Below are positions 50,274-57,661 of a stretch of 64,000 bases of DNA, one piece after another (position 1 is the stretch's first letter; the number at the start of each line of letters is the position of its first letter). This DNA is from JBBROS01 sp965260935 (GTDB taxonomy: Bacteria; Pseudomonadota; Alphaproteobacteria; Acetobacterales; Acetobacteraceae). The notes under the pieces are model-generated. The model did no database searches. It saw nothing but the letters and a program-made list of their open reading frames with translations, and had not been told where the DNA came from. Both the position numbers and the translations under genes were made by a program. The stretch lies in assembly GCA_965260935.1 (NCBI GenBank), contig OZ253374.1, forward strand, positions 806,001 through 870,000, in the 5' to 3' direction.

Positions 50274-50294
50274 ATTTCAAACTGAGACACTACC
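50274..50294 (-). repeat. Right terminal inverted repeat of the IS1-like transposon
   Basis: Twenty-one bases ending CTGAGACACTACC; perfect complement of 46860-46880. Confidence 0.92.
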
Positions 50295-50302
50295 CGTTCC
50301 AA
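50295..50302. repeat. Target-site duplication, right copy (IS1-like element)
   Basis: CGTTCCAA, identical to 46852-46859. Confidence 0.9.
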
Positions 50303-50390
50303 AGGTTGCTTGCATTCTCCGGCGGAGCTTGTGTTAACTGACGCCCGAACGTGGCCAGGAAGGCCGCGAAGCAAAAGGTTGGAGGACGCC

Positions 50391-51656
50391 GTGAGTAAAA
50401 TATCCGTTCTGCGTTCCGTCGCGTTGTCGGCCCCGCTCGTGTTCTCGTCGATGCTGCTGGCAGGGACGGCACAGGGCGCCGATGTCAAGCATTACGACAG
50501 CAGCAAGCCGGGGTTCTGGGCCAACCCGCCGAAGGATTGGTTCCTGGGCGACGAGACGGCCGACATGAAGGGGCTGGCCCCGCCGGTCGGGCCGGCATTG
50601 CCGACGTCGATGGCCGAGCTGCAGGAGAACCTTGAGAAGGTCAAGTTGCCGCCGGGCTTTAAGATCGAGGTCTACGCGTCCGGGCTGCCGGAGGCGCGGC
50701 AGATGGCTTTGGGGGACAACGGCACGCTGTTCGTGGGCTCCTACAACGCGACCAACGTCTACGCGGTGACGGAGAAGGACGGGAAGCGGTCGGTCAAGAC
50801 CATCCTGAAGGGGCTGAACATGCCGACCGGCCTGGCGTTCCGGAACGGGGCGCTTTACGTGGTCGCGATCGACAAGCTGCTGCGGTACGACAACGCGGAG
50901 GCGAGCCTCGACAAGATGCCGGAGCCGGTGGTGGTGTACGACGACATGCCGCCGTTCGTGGCGCACGGATGGAAGTATATCGTGGCTGACCAGAAGGGCG
51001 ACATGTACTTGCCGTTCGGCCCTCCGTTCAACATCGGCATCCCGCCGACCAGCGTGTCGCAGATCCGCAAGGTGCATCCCGACACGGGGCTGGCGGAGAT
51101 CGTGGCGCTCGGCGTGCGCAACAGCGTGGGCGGGGATATCGACCCGCGGTCGGGCGACTACTGGTTCACCGAGAACGCGCGGGACTGGATCAGCGACGCG
51201 ATGCCGAGCGACAAGCTGAATCACATCACGCGGATCGGCCAGCATTTCGGCTACCCGTATTGCCACCAGGGCGACATGCCGGATCCGAAGTTCGCGATGG
51301 GGCACTCGTGCGACGAGTTCACGCCGCCGGTGGTGAACCTTGGCGCGCACGTGGCGCCGCTGGGGATGAAGTTCTATACGGGCAATCAATTCCCGCAGGA
51401 GTATCAGAACGACATCTTCATCGCCGAGCATGGGTCATGGAACCGCCATGCGTACCAGGGCGCGCGGATCACGCGGGTGAAGGTGGACCCGGACGGAAAG
51501 AACGCGAAAAGCGAGACATTTGCCGAGGGCTGGCTGGTTGGCGAGCAGGAGTACACCGGGCGGCCGACCGACATCCTGCAGGCGAAGGACGGGTCGTTGC
51601 TGGTCGCCGACGACTGGGCCGGCGCGGTTTATCGGATCAGTTACAACAAGCAGTAG
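50391..51656 (+). CDS. PQQ-type sugar/sorbosone dehydrogenase family protein
   Basis: Periplasmic beta-propeller protein of 421 aa. The signal peptide (VALSAPLVFSSMLLAGTAQG-A) is followed by the soluble quinoprotein/sorbosone dehydrogenase fold: LPPGFKIEVYASGLPEARQM, RNGALYVVAIDKLLRYD, VALGVRNSVGGDIDPRSGDY, WFTENARDWI and FIAEHGSWNRHAYQGARI. Members oxidise aldose or sorbosone using PQQ. Chosen start is GTG 50391 with GGAGGA just upstream. A diheme cytochrome gene follows and could accept the electrons. Confidence 0.88.
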   Translation: MSKISVLRSVALSAPLVFSSMLLAGTAQGADVKHYDSSKPGFWANPPKDWFLGDETADMKGLAPPVGPALPTSMAELQENLEKVKLPPGFKIEVYASGLPEARQMALGDNGTLFVGSYNATNVYAVTEKDGKRSVKTILKGLNMPTGLAFRNGALYVVAIDKLLRYDNAEASLDKMPEPVVVYDDMPPFVAHGWKYIVADQKGDMYLPFGPPFNIGIPPTSVSQIRKVHPDTGLAEIVALGVRNSVGGDIDPRSGDYWFTENARDWISDAMPSDKLNHITRIGQHFGYPYCHQGDMPDPKFAMGHSCDEFTPPVVNLGAHVAPLGMKFYTGNQFPQEYQNDIFIAEHGSWNRHAYQGARITRVKVDPDGKNAKSETFAEGWLVGEQEYTGRPTDILQAKDGSLLVADDWAGAVYRISYNKQ

Positions 51657-51661
51657 CGGTG

Positions 51662-51691
51662 CCGCCCGCCCCGGGATCATGGGGCGGGCGG
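51662..51691 (+). terminator. Hairpin after the sugar dehydrogenase gene
   Basis: CCGCCCGCCCC (51662-51672) and GGGGCGGGCGG (51681-51691) form an 11-bp GC stem around 8 bases, 5 bases after the stop. A T-run is lacking. Confidence 0.5.
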
Positions 51692-51821
51692 ACGACTTGG
51701 CTTATTACTCTGACACATTCGGAAGGTGCAGCATGAGTCAGGGCGCTGGCTTGACTTCGTGGGCCGACACGGATGGCGGACGGGAGCGTCCGTCGTTATC
51801 GGACCATTGCCGGGTGGCGCG

Positions 51822-52403
51822 ATGCGCCTGACACTGGCGGCGATGTTGCTGGCGGGCTGCCTGGCACGCCAGGCGGGAGCGGCCGATATCGAGGCGGGGC
51901 GGGCAAAGGCCGCGGCTTGCGCTGCTTGCCATGGCGCGAACGGGGTGTCGACGGCGCCGGCGATCCCGTCGTTGGCCGGGCAGCGGGAGAAGTTCCTGCA
52001 ATGGCAACTGGTGTTCTTCCGGTCGGGGCGGCGGGAGAACGCCATCATGGGGCCGATCGCATCGGCGCTGTCGGACGAGGACGTTCGCGACCTCGGCGCT
52101 TATTACGCGTCGCTGCCGCTCACGCCGCCGCCGCAGCCCACGCCCGACCCGGCGTTGCGCCAGGCAGGCGAGGCGTTGGCGGCGCAGCACCGGTGCGCCT
52201 CGTGCCATACCGACACGTGGAAGGGGAAGCAGGCTGCGCCGGCGATCGGGTTCCAGCACAAGGAGTATCTGGCGAAGGCGCTCAGCGATTACCGGTCGGG
52301 GGCGCGGCCGAGCGTGGGCGTCGCGGCGATGACGGAGGCGGCATCGGGTTTGAGCGACGGGGACATCGCGGCGCTGGCCCAGTATTTGGCGGCTTACCGA
52401 TGA
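51822..52403 (+). CDS. Diheme cytochrome c
   Basis: Periplasmic cytochrome of 193 aa with a signal peptide (LTLAAMLLAGCLARQAGA) and two CxxCH heme sites, AACAACHGANG near residue 40 and HRCASCHTDTW near residue 132. Each lies in a cytochrome c domain with a distal Met region (GPIASALSDEDVRDLGAYY, AAMTEAASGLSDGDIAALAQYL). It resembles c4-type cytochromes. Likely electron acceptor for the neighbouring quinoprotein; ATGA overlap joins it to the next gene. Confidence 0.9.
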   Translation: MRLTLAAMLLAGCLARQAGAADIEAGRAKAAACAACHGANGVSTAPAIPSLAGQREKFLQWQLVFFRSGRRENAIMGPIASALSDEDVRDLGAYYASLPLTPPPQPTPDPALRQAGEALAAQHRCASCHTDTWKGKQAAPAIGFQHKEYLAKALSDYRSGARPSVGVAAMTEAASGLSDGDIAALAQYLAAYR

Positions 52404-52870
52404 GGGTGGCGGCCTGGGGCGCGGGCTTGACGTTGCTTGCGGCCAGTGCGGCCGTTGCCCAGCCGACAACGGAGCGCGCGCCCTTGCAACGGACCGAGGC
52501 TTTCGAGCGCGGGTTCGCCACGTCGCTCTACGTGTTCGACGCGTGCGGAGACGCGTTGGCTGGCCGGATGTTCCGCCGTGCCCTGGCGGAGCGGGTTGCG
52601 CAGTGTCCCTTTTCGCCCGAGGCGCGGGCGCGCTACGCGCGGCGGACAAGGCTGCAGCAGGCAAAGGCGCGTGAGGCGATGCGGTCGATGGTCGAGAGCC
52701 GCGGCGGGCTGCCGATGCGACTGGATGGCATGGCCCGTACCTGCCATGCCGAGCAGAACAGCGAGGCTTATCAGATCCTTCGCGGCAAGCTGCAGGCCTT
52801 CGATGCGGGCCGGGCGGACGCGGCGGCCGTTGTTGGCAGCGCTTGCGACGCCGAGGACGTCATGCCTTAG
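52400..52870 (+). CDS. Secreted hypothetical protein
   Basis: A 156-aa protein with a signal peptide (LTLLAASAAVAQ) and a helical mature part with four Cys (FDACGDALAG, VAQCPFSPEAR, ARTCHAEQN, GSACDAED) that could form two disulfides. Its ATG overlaps the cytochrome stop by four bases, so it is probably co-expressed and may assist the cytochrome or dehydrogenase. No family recognised. Its end overlaps the convergent gene by 4 bases. Confidence 0.65.
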   Translation: MRVAAWGAGLTLLAASAAVAQPTTERAPLQRTEAFERGFATSLYVFDACGDALAGRMFRRALAERVAQCPFSPEARARYARRTRLQQAKAREAMRSMVESRGGLPMRLDGMARTCHAEQNSEAYQILRGKLQAFDAGRADAAAVVGSACDAEDVMP

Positions 52871-53223
52871 ACGGCGGCCGTCTCGAACGCGACGATGCGG
52901 TAGAGCAGAGACTCGCCGTCCGGCCGTTGCAGGCGGACCAACTCGCCGGGGCGGAAGACATGGCCTTGCAACAGCCAGATCGGGTCGTCCATGCTGCTCG
53001 TGCTTTGCAGCGCCCAGCCTTCGTCGATGCGGATGACCTCAAGGGCCTGGTCCGGGGCGCCGGGGCGCTGGCTGGCAGCGAGCCACGGGTTCGGGTCGGC
53101 TTGGTGCGCGTTGACGTCGATCTGACCCTGGGCGGTGAGAGTGAGGTTGATGGTAAGGCGGTCTCTGATGTCGCCGTCCGGATTGCCAGGACCTCGCGCC
53201 AGGACGAGGGTCAGAGTCGTCAT
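52867..53223 (-). CDS. Hypothetical protein, 118 aa
   Basis: Beta-rich 118-aa protein (MTTLTLVLARGPGNPDGDIR, LTINLTLTAQGQIDVN, VFRPGELVRLQRPDGESLLYRI). No signal peptide or membrane helix and no family recognised. It stands alone between a convergent gene and the kup gene, with an AT-richer 80-base gap upstream that could hold its promoter. Confidence 0.6.
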   Translation of the reverse strand: MTTLTLVLARGPGNPDGDIRDRLTINLTLTAQGQIDVNAHQADPNPWLAASQRPGAPDQALEVIRIDEGWALQSTSSMDDPIWLLQGHVFRPGELVRLQRPDGESLLYRIVAFETAAV

Positions 53224-53306
53224 TATCTTCCTTGCATGATTTTGATGAGCGCTAACGCGTGGTTAACCCACTTAGTTTACCATATTCCGGTCGCATAGGA
53301 TGGGGG

Positions 53307-55193
53307 TCAAATCGCAACGCGCACGCCGAGTTCGACGACGCGGTCGCTAGGGATGCGGAAGAACTCGGTGGCCGGGACGGAGTTCCGGGCCATGACAAGG
53401 AACAGGAACAGCCGCCAGGCCGGAAGTTTCGGGACCATGGCGCGCACCAGGACTTCGCGGCCAAGAAAGAAGCTGGCTTGCATCGGGTCGTAGCCGATGC
53501 CGGCCTCGTTCAGTTCCTCGAGGGCGCGCGGGATGTTCGGGCTTTCCATGAAGCCGTAGCGCAGCACGATGCGATGCACGCCGGGAGCAAGCTCGCGGGC
53601 TTCGGCGCGTTCAGCCGGCGGGATTTCGGGAACGTCGATGTTCTGCACCGTCACGAAGATCACGCGTTCGTGCAGCACCTTGTTGTGCTTGAGGTTATGA
53701 AGCAGGGCGGCGGGGACGTAGTCGGGGTTCCCGGTCAGGAACACGGCGATCCCCGGCACGCGGATGGTGCGCGACTGCGGCAGGCGCTTGAGGAAGGAGG
53801 CGAGCGGCAGGCTGTCCTGCTTCCACCGGGCCAGCATCAGTTCGCGCCCGCGGTGCCAAGACGTCATCAGGCCCATCAAGGCAAGGCCGAGCAGGAGCGG
53901 AACCCAGCCGCCCTCGGGGATCTTGAGCGCGTTGGCGGCGAAAAAGACGAAATCGATCAGAAACAGCGCGCCGAATACGCACAAGGCAAGGGCGCGGGAC
54001 CAATTGTAGCGCCGGCGGAACACGACGATGGCGAGCACGCTGGTGCACATGAACGTGCCGGTCACGGCAATGCCGTAAGCCGAGGCGAGCGCGTCGCTGC
54101 TGCGGAACGCGAGCACCAGGATCAAGACGCCGACGAGCAGCGCGGTGTTGATCTGTGGCAGGTAGATCTGCCCTTCCTCGGTGACGCTGGTGTGGCGGAC
54201 GGTCATGCGCGGCAGGAACGTCATCTGCATGCACTGGCGGGCGATGGAGTAGGCGCCGGAGATCATGGCCTGGCTGGCGATGACGGTGGCGGCGGTGGCG
54301 AGGCCGACGAGCGGCAGCCGCAGGATTTCGGGGGCGAGCAGGTAGAACGGGTTCTCGAGCGCGGCCGGGTCGGTGAGGACGAGCGCGCCCTGGCCGAAGT
54401 AGTTCAGCAACAGGCAAGGCAGGACGTAGAACAGCCAAGCGACGCGGATGGGCTTGGCGCCGAAATGGCCCATGTCCGCGTAGAGCGCCTCGGCCCCGGT
54501 GACGGCAAGGACGACGGAGCCGAGGGCGACAAAGGCGAGCCAGTCGTGGGCGATGCAGATATGGACGGCGTAGTGCGGGGAAAGGGCGGCGAGCACGCCC
54601 GGGCTGCGCACGATCTCGGCGAGGCCGAGGGCCGCGAGCACGAAAAACCAAACGGCCATGACCGGGCCGAACAAACGCCCGATCGTTGCGGTGCCGCGGA
54701 CCTGGACGGCGAACAGGCCGATGATGATGACGATTGAGATCGGCAGGACGAATTTGTCGAACGCGGGGGAGACGGTCGCCAGGCCCTCGACGGCGGACAG
54801 GACGGAGATGGCCGGGGTGATCGTGCCGTCGCCGAAAAACAGGCCGGCCCCGGCGATGCCGAGCAGGCCCAGCGCGGCGCGGAACCGCGTGCCTTGGACG
54901 CCGCGCTGGGCAACCGCCATGAGGGCGAGGATGCCGCCCTCGCCGTTGTTGTCAGCGCGCATGATCAGGCCGACGTACTTGATGGTGACGGTCAGGATGA
55001 GCGCCCAGAAGATCAATGAAAGGACGCCGAGGATCTCGATGCGGCCGACGCCCACGGCGCTGAATTGGCTCAGGCTGGCCTTCAGGGCGTAGAGCGGGCT
55101 GGTGCCGATGTCGCCGTAAACGATGCCCAGCGCGCCGAGCACGGCTGCGCCGCGCAGCGCGCTACGGCTTGAGTCGCCATGGGCGCTGGTCAA
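53307..55193 (-). CDS. kup: KUP-family potassium transporter
   Basis: Inner-membrane K+/H+ symporter of 628 aa with about twelve helices over the first 430 residues. Family motifs are clear: LGALGIVYGDIGTSPLYALK at the N-terminus, NNGEGGILALMAVAQR, GDGTITPAISVLSAVEGL and GHFGAKPIRVAWL. The C-terminal 180 residues are cytoplasmic. Low-affinity, constitutive uptake is the usual role in proteobacteria. Length is normal. No kdp or trk genes are near. Confidence 0.96.
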   Translation of the reverse strand: MTSAHGDSSRSALRGAAVLGALGIVYGDIGTSPLYALKASLSQFSAVGVGRIEILGVLSLIFWALILTVTIKYVGLIMRADNNGEGGILALMAVAQRGVQGTRFRAALGLLGIAGAGLFFGDGTITPAISVLSAVEGLATVSPAFDKFVLPISIVIIIGLFAVQVRGTATIGRLFGPVMAVWFFVLAALGLAEIVRSPGVLAALSPHYAVHICIAHDWLAFVALGSVVLAVTGAEALYADMGHFGAKPIRVAWLFYVLPCLLLNYFGQGALVLTDPAALENPFYLLAPEILRLPLVGLATAATVIASQAMISGAYSIARQCMQMTFLPRMTVRHTSVTEEGQIYLPQINTALLVGVLILVLAFRSSDALASAYGIAVTGTFMCTSVLAIVVFRRRYNWSRALALCVFGALFLIDFVFFAANALKIPEGGWVPLLLGLALMGLMTSWHRGRELMLARWKQDSLPLASFLKRLPQSRTIRVPGIAVFLTGNPDYVPAALLHNLKHNKVLHERVIFVTVQNIDVPEIPPAERAEARELAPGVHRIVLRYGFMESPNIPRALEELNEAGIGYDPMQASFFLGREVLVRAMVPKLPAWRLFLFLVMARNSVPATEFFRIPSDRVVELGVRVAI

Positions 55194-55382
55194 GCTGGAA
55201 CCGGCTGCTTCGGCGCGGGATCAGTGGGGCAGGGCATGGTTCAGTGTCTCCGCACGGCGCGGCCGGCGGATCTGGCTCCGGTCGCGGCGGCGCTGGAGGC
55301 ATAATCCTGGTCCGGCAGCGTGTGCAAGCGCGAGATGGCCGCGGAAGCGGATCGTGCAAGGCGAGAGCGTGGGCGGCGCGGA

Positions 55383-55955
55383 TCAATCCCGTGGTTTGCG
55401 GCGGCGGGCCAGCAGGGCTGCGCCGGCGGCGGGCAGGAGAACGGCAAGGCTTGCCGGCTCCGGGACATCGGTGGGCGGCGCTGCCGCCAGGTCCGGCGGC
55501 GGGGGTTGGTAAGGCACTGCGATGCCGAACGGCTGAGGGATGAGGAAGGCGGACGCATCCGGCGTCGATGGCGCGACCGGGGCGACAACTGCGGCATGTC
55601 GAACGATCTGGAACGTGGCGGCAGCCGCGCCGGCGGCGACGGCGATCCCGCCGGCGGCGAGCGCGGCCTTGCTCAACCCGCCAATGCCAAGCGGGGCCAG
55701 CCTACGGACGGCTGCGGCGCGGGGCGCGCCCGGAAGCGGGCCGGGGACGCGCGGGCAGCCCAGGGTGGCGGACCGTGGCTGCTGGGCGACGCCATGGGGC
55801 ACGCGCGGCGGCGCATGGCGAACCGGCCCGTGATGGCCAGGCTGGTGGCCCGGCGCATGATGGGCGGCGGCGTCGCTTGTGTGGCGAGCCGCGCCGCGGA
55901 CCCGGCGGAAACCAGCAAGCCTGGGCGGAAATGCCGGATGACACGGGGAAGGCAT
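55383..55955 (-). CDS. PEP-CTERM sorting domain protein
   Basis: Low-complexity protein ending in a textbook PEP-CTERM tail: VPEPASLAVLLPAAGAALLA followed by RRRKPRD, i.e. the sorting motif, one membrane helix and a basic end that exosortase and its partners process. Upstream is a His/Pro-rich region and an internal hydrophobic stretch (LAAGGIAVAAGAAAATF). The start is uncertain: ATG 55955 (190 aa) is given, while an in-frame start at 56027 would add 24 residues. No exosortase gene lies in the window. Probably a surface or exopolysaccharide-associated protein. Confidence 0.65.
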   Translation of the reverse strand: MPSPCHPAFPPRLAGFRRVRGAARHTSDAAAHHAPGHQPGHHGPVRHAPPRVPHGVAQQPRSATLGCPRVPGPLPGAPRAAAVRRLAPLGIGGLSKAALAAGGIAVAAGAAAATFQIVRHAAVVAPVAPSTPDASAFLIPQPFGIAVPYQPPPPDLAAAPPTDVPEPASLAVLLPAAGAALLARRRKPRD

Positions 55956-56133
55956 TTGCGGAAATCCTTGAAAGACGGCAGCCTCGGTTCGCTCCGGGTG
56001 GTTATGATTCACGCAAGCCGACAGCAATGCTTCTTATGTAAGGAATGTTTGCCTGTAACGAAGGCGGTGACGGAAGCGTGGCGAGTGGACCCAGTCTTCC
56101 TGACCAGCCTACTCAGGAGCCTTCGAGGACGCG

Positions 56134-56853
56134 TCATTCCATCGGCGGCGTGCCGGCAGGCTCCGCCGGATGAGGCTTGGGCCTGACGCCGAAGATCGCG
56201 GCGCCGACGCGCACGTGGGTCGCTCCCTCGCGGATCGCCGCCTCGAAATCCCCGGACATGCCCATCGACAGGACCGGAAGGCCATGCCGGGCGGCGCAGT
56301 TGGCGAGCCATCGGAAGTGCGGACGAGGGTCGACGCCGTCGGGCGGAATGCACATCAGGCCCTGGAGCGCGGCCCCGAACCGCTGCTGGCAGGCGGCGAT
56401 GAACGGATCGGCCTCCGCGGTCGGGATGCCCGCCTTCTGCGGCTCGTCGCCGACGTTCACCTGAACCAGCAGCCTCGGCGTGCGGCCTTCCTTGTCGATG
56501 GCGCTGGCGAGCGCGTCGGCCAGGCGCGGGCGGTCGAGCGTCTCGATCACGTCCGCGAGCCGGACGGCGTCGCGGGCCTTGTTGGTTTGCAGCGGCCCGA
56601 TGACGTGCAGGCGGAGATCCGGATGCCGCTCGCGCAAGGGGGGGAACTTGGCGGCGGCTTCCTGGACGCGGTTCTCGCCGAAGCTCCGCTGCCCGGCGGC
56701 GAGGGCGGCCTCGACCATCCCGGCAGGGTGGGTCTTCGACACGGCGACGAGTTGGGCCGCGCCGGGTTGACGGTGGGCGGCCGCGAGCGCCGCATCGATG
56801 CGCGCCTGGACCGCCCGGAGCGGCGCGGCGATGGGATTGGTGGAGATGTCCAT
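56134..56853 (-). CDS. YggS-family pyridoxal phosphate homeostasis protein
   Basis: PLP-binding protein of 239 aa with the TIM-barrel fold of alanine racemase N-terminal domains. The PLP lysine is in LVAVSKTHPAGMVEAAL near residue 40; FGENRVQEAAAKF, LHVIGPLQTNKARDAV, LVQVNVGDEPQKAGI and GLPVLSMGMSGDFEAAIREG follow in the expected order. It regulates free PLP rather than acting as a racemase. The start codon shares bases with the divergent ThiE-like gene (CATG at 56851-56854), so control regions lie inside coding sequence. Confidence 0.93.
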   Translation of the reverse strand: MDISTNPIAAPLRAVQARIDAALAAAHRQPGAAQLVAVSKTHPAGMVEAALAAGQRSFGENRVQEAAAKFPPLRERHPDLRLHVIGPLQTNKARDAVRLADVIETLDRPRLADALASAIDKEGRTPRLLVQVNVGDEPQKAGIPTAEADPFIAACQQRFGAALQGLMCIPPDGVDPRPHFRWLANCAARHGLPVLSMGMSGDFEAAIREGATHVRVGAAIFGVRPKPHPAEPAGTPPME

Positions 56854-57460
56854 GGATGAGAGGCTTGTCGCATGGGGGCGGGCGGTCAAGGGCCGGCGGC
56901 GCGGGAGCGTGCCGCCGTTGTGGCTTTTCACGGATGCGCGCCGCGTGCCGGACGTGGTCGCCGCCGTGGAGAGATTGCCGAGGGGGCTGTGCGGCGTCGT
57001 GTTCCGGCATGACGGCGTGGCGGGACGCGACGCCCTGATCCGCCGGGTTGCGCGGGCGTGCCGGGCGCGGCGGCTGGTTCTGGTGATCGCGGGGCGGGCG
57101 GACGCGCCGCCGGGGGCTGGGCGGCACCTGCGGGAAGGAAAGCGGGCTGGCGGGCAAGGCGAGCGGCGCGGCTGGCTGAGCGCCTCGGCGCATGGGCCGG
57201 CAGGGCTGGTGCGGGCGCGGCGGGCGGGCGCGGACGTGGCGTTCCTTTCGCCGGCGTTCCCGACGGCGAGCCACCCCGGGGCGCGCCCGCTCGGGGTGTG
57301 GCGCTGGGCGGCGATGGCGAAGCAGGCGGGGGCGAAGCAGGCGGGGGCGAAGCGGGCGGGGATGCCGGTCCTGGCGCTGGGCGGGGTGGACGGGCGCTCG
57401 GCGCGGCGGCTGCCGCGATGGGCGGCGGGGGCGGGCGCGATCGGGGCGCTGTCAGGCTGA
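56852..57460 (+). CDS. ThiE-like thiamine phosphate synthase family protein (divergent)
   Basis: A 202-aa protein with a weak TenI/ThiE TIM-barrel pattern: PPLWLFTDARRVPD at the start, LVLVIAGRADAPPGAG in the middle, WLSASAHGPAGLVRARRAGA with DVAFLSPAFPTASHPGARPLG, and VLALGGVDGRSARRLP near the end. Residues for pyrophosphate binding are poorly conserved, so activity is uncertain. ATG 56846 is an alternative start. A 15-bp unit coding AKQAG is repeated about three times at 57316-57360. Divergent overlap with the YggS-like gene. Confidence 0.65.
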   Translation: MDERLVAWGRAVKGRRRGSVPPLWLFTDARRVPDVVAAVERLPRGLCGVVFRHDGVAGRDALIRRVARACRARRLVLVIAGRADAPPGAGRHLREGKRAGGQGERRGWLSASAHGPAGLVRARRAGADVAFLSPAFPTASHPGARPLGVWRWAAMAKQAGAKQAGAKRAGMPVLALGGVDGRSARRLPRWAAGAGAIGALSG

Positions 57461-57580
57461 GTCGTGCTTTGTTGCCCGCGCGCCACACTGTTCCAGCATT
57501 GCCATGGAGGCGTGCGGTTCACGATTGCGAGCGCAGGCGTGGGGCGGCACAACGGCGTCAGGCCGCGCCGGTCCAAAATT

Positions 57581-57599
57581 CACGTCCGCTACGGACGTG
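57581..57599. promoter_or_regulatory. Perfect 19-bp palindrome in the first porin leader
   Basis: CACGTCCG-cta-CGGACGTG, 62 bases before the porin start. It may be an operator for a dimeric regulator or an mRNA hairpin. The second porin leader has no equivalent. Confidence 0.4.
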
Positions 57600-57661
57600 G
57601 GACGGGTCGGAGCTAACGATTCAACATGCCGGGGACCGGCGTTTTTGAGGAGATGTTTGGG

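Larger units (their letters stand above)
46860..50294. mobile_element. IS1-like transposon with passenger genes (3435 bp)
   Basis: Perfect 21-bp terminal inverted repeats: 46860-46880 (starting GGTAGTGTCTCAG) and the complement at 50274-50294. An 8-bp target duplication CGTTCCAA matches the 8-9 bp typical for IS1. One 295-aa transposase is present with five other genes around it: DUF4145, a 72-aa protein, a P63C protein and two very small proteins. Base composition is visibly lower in GC than the flanks. It landed 32 bases after the hlyD stop, so neighbouring genes are undamaged. Confidence 0.9.
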
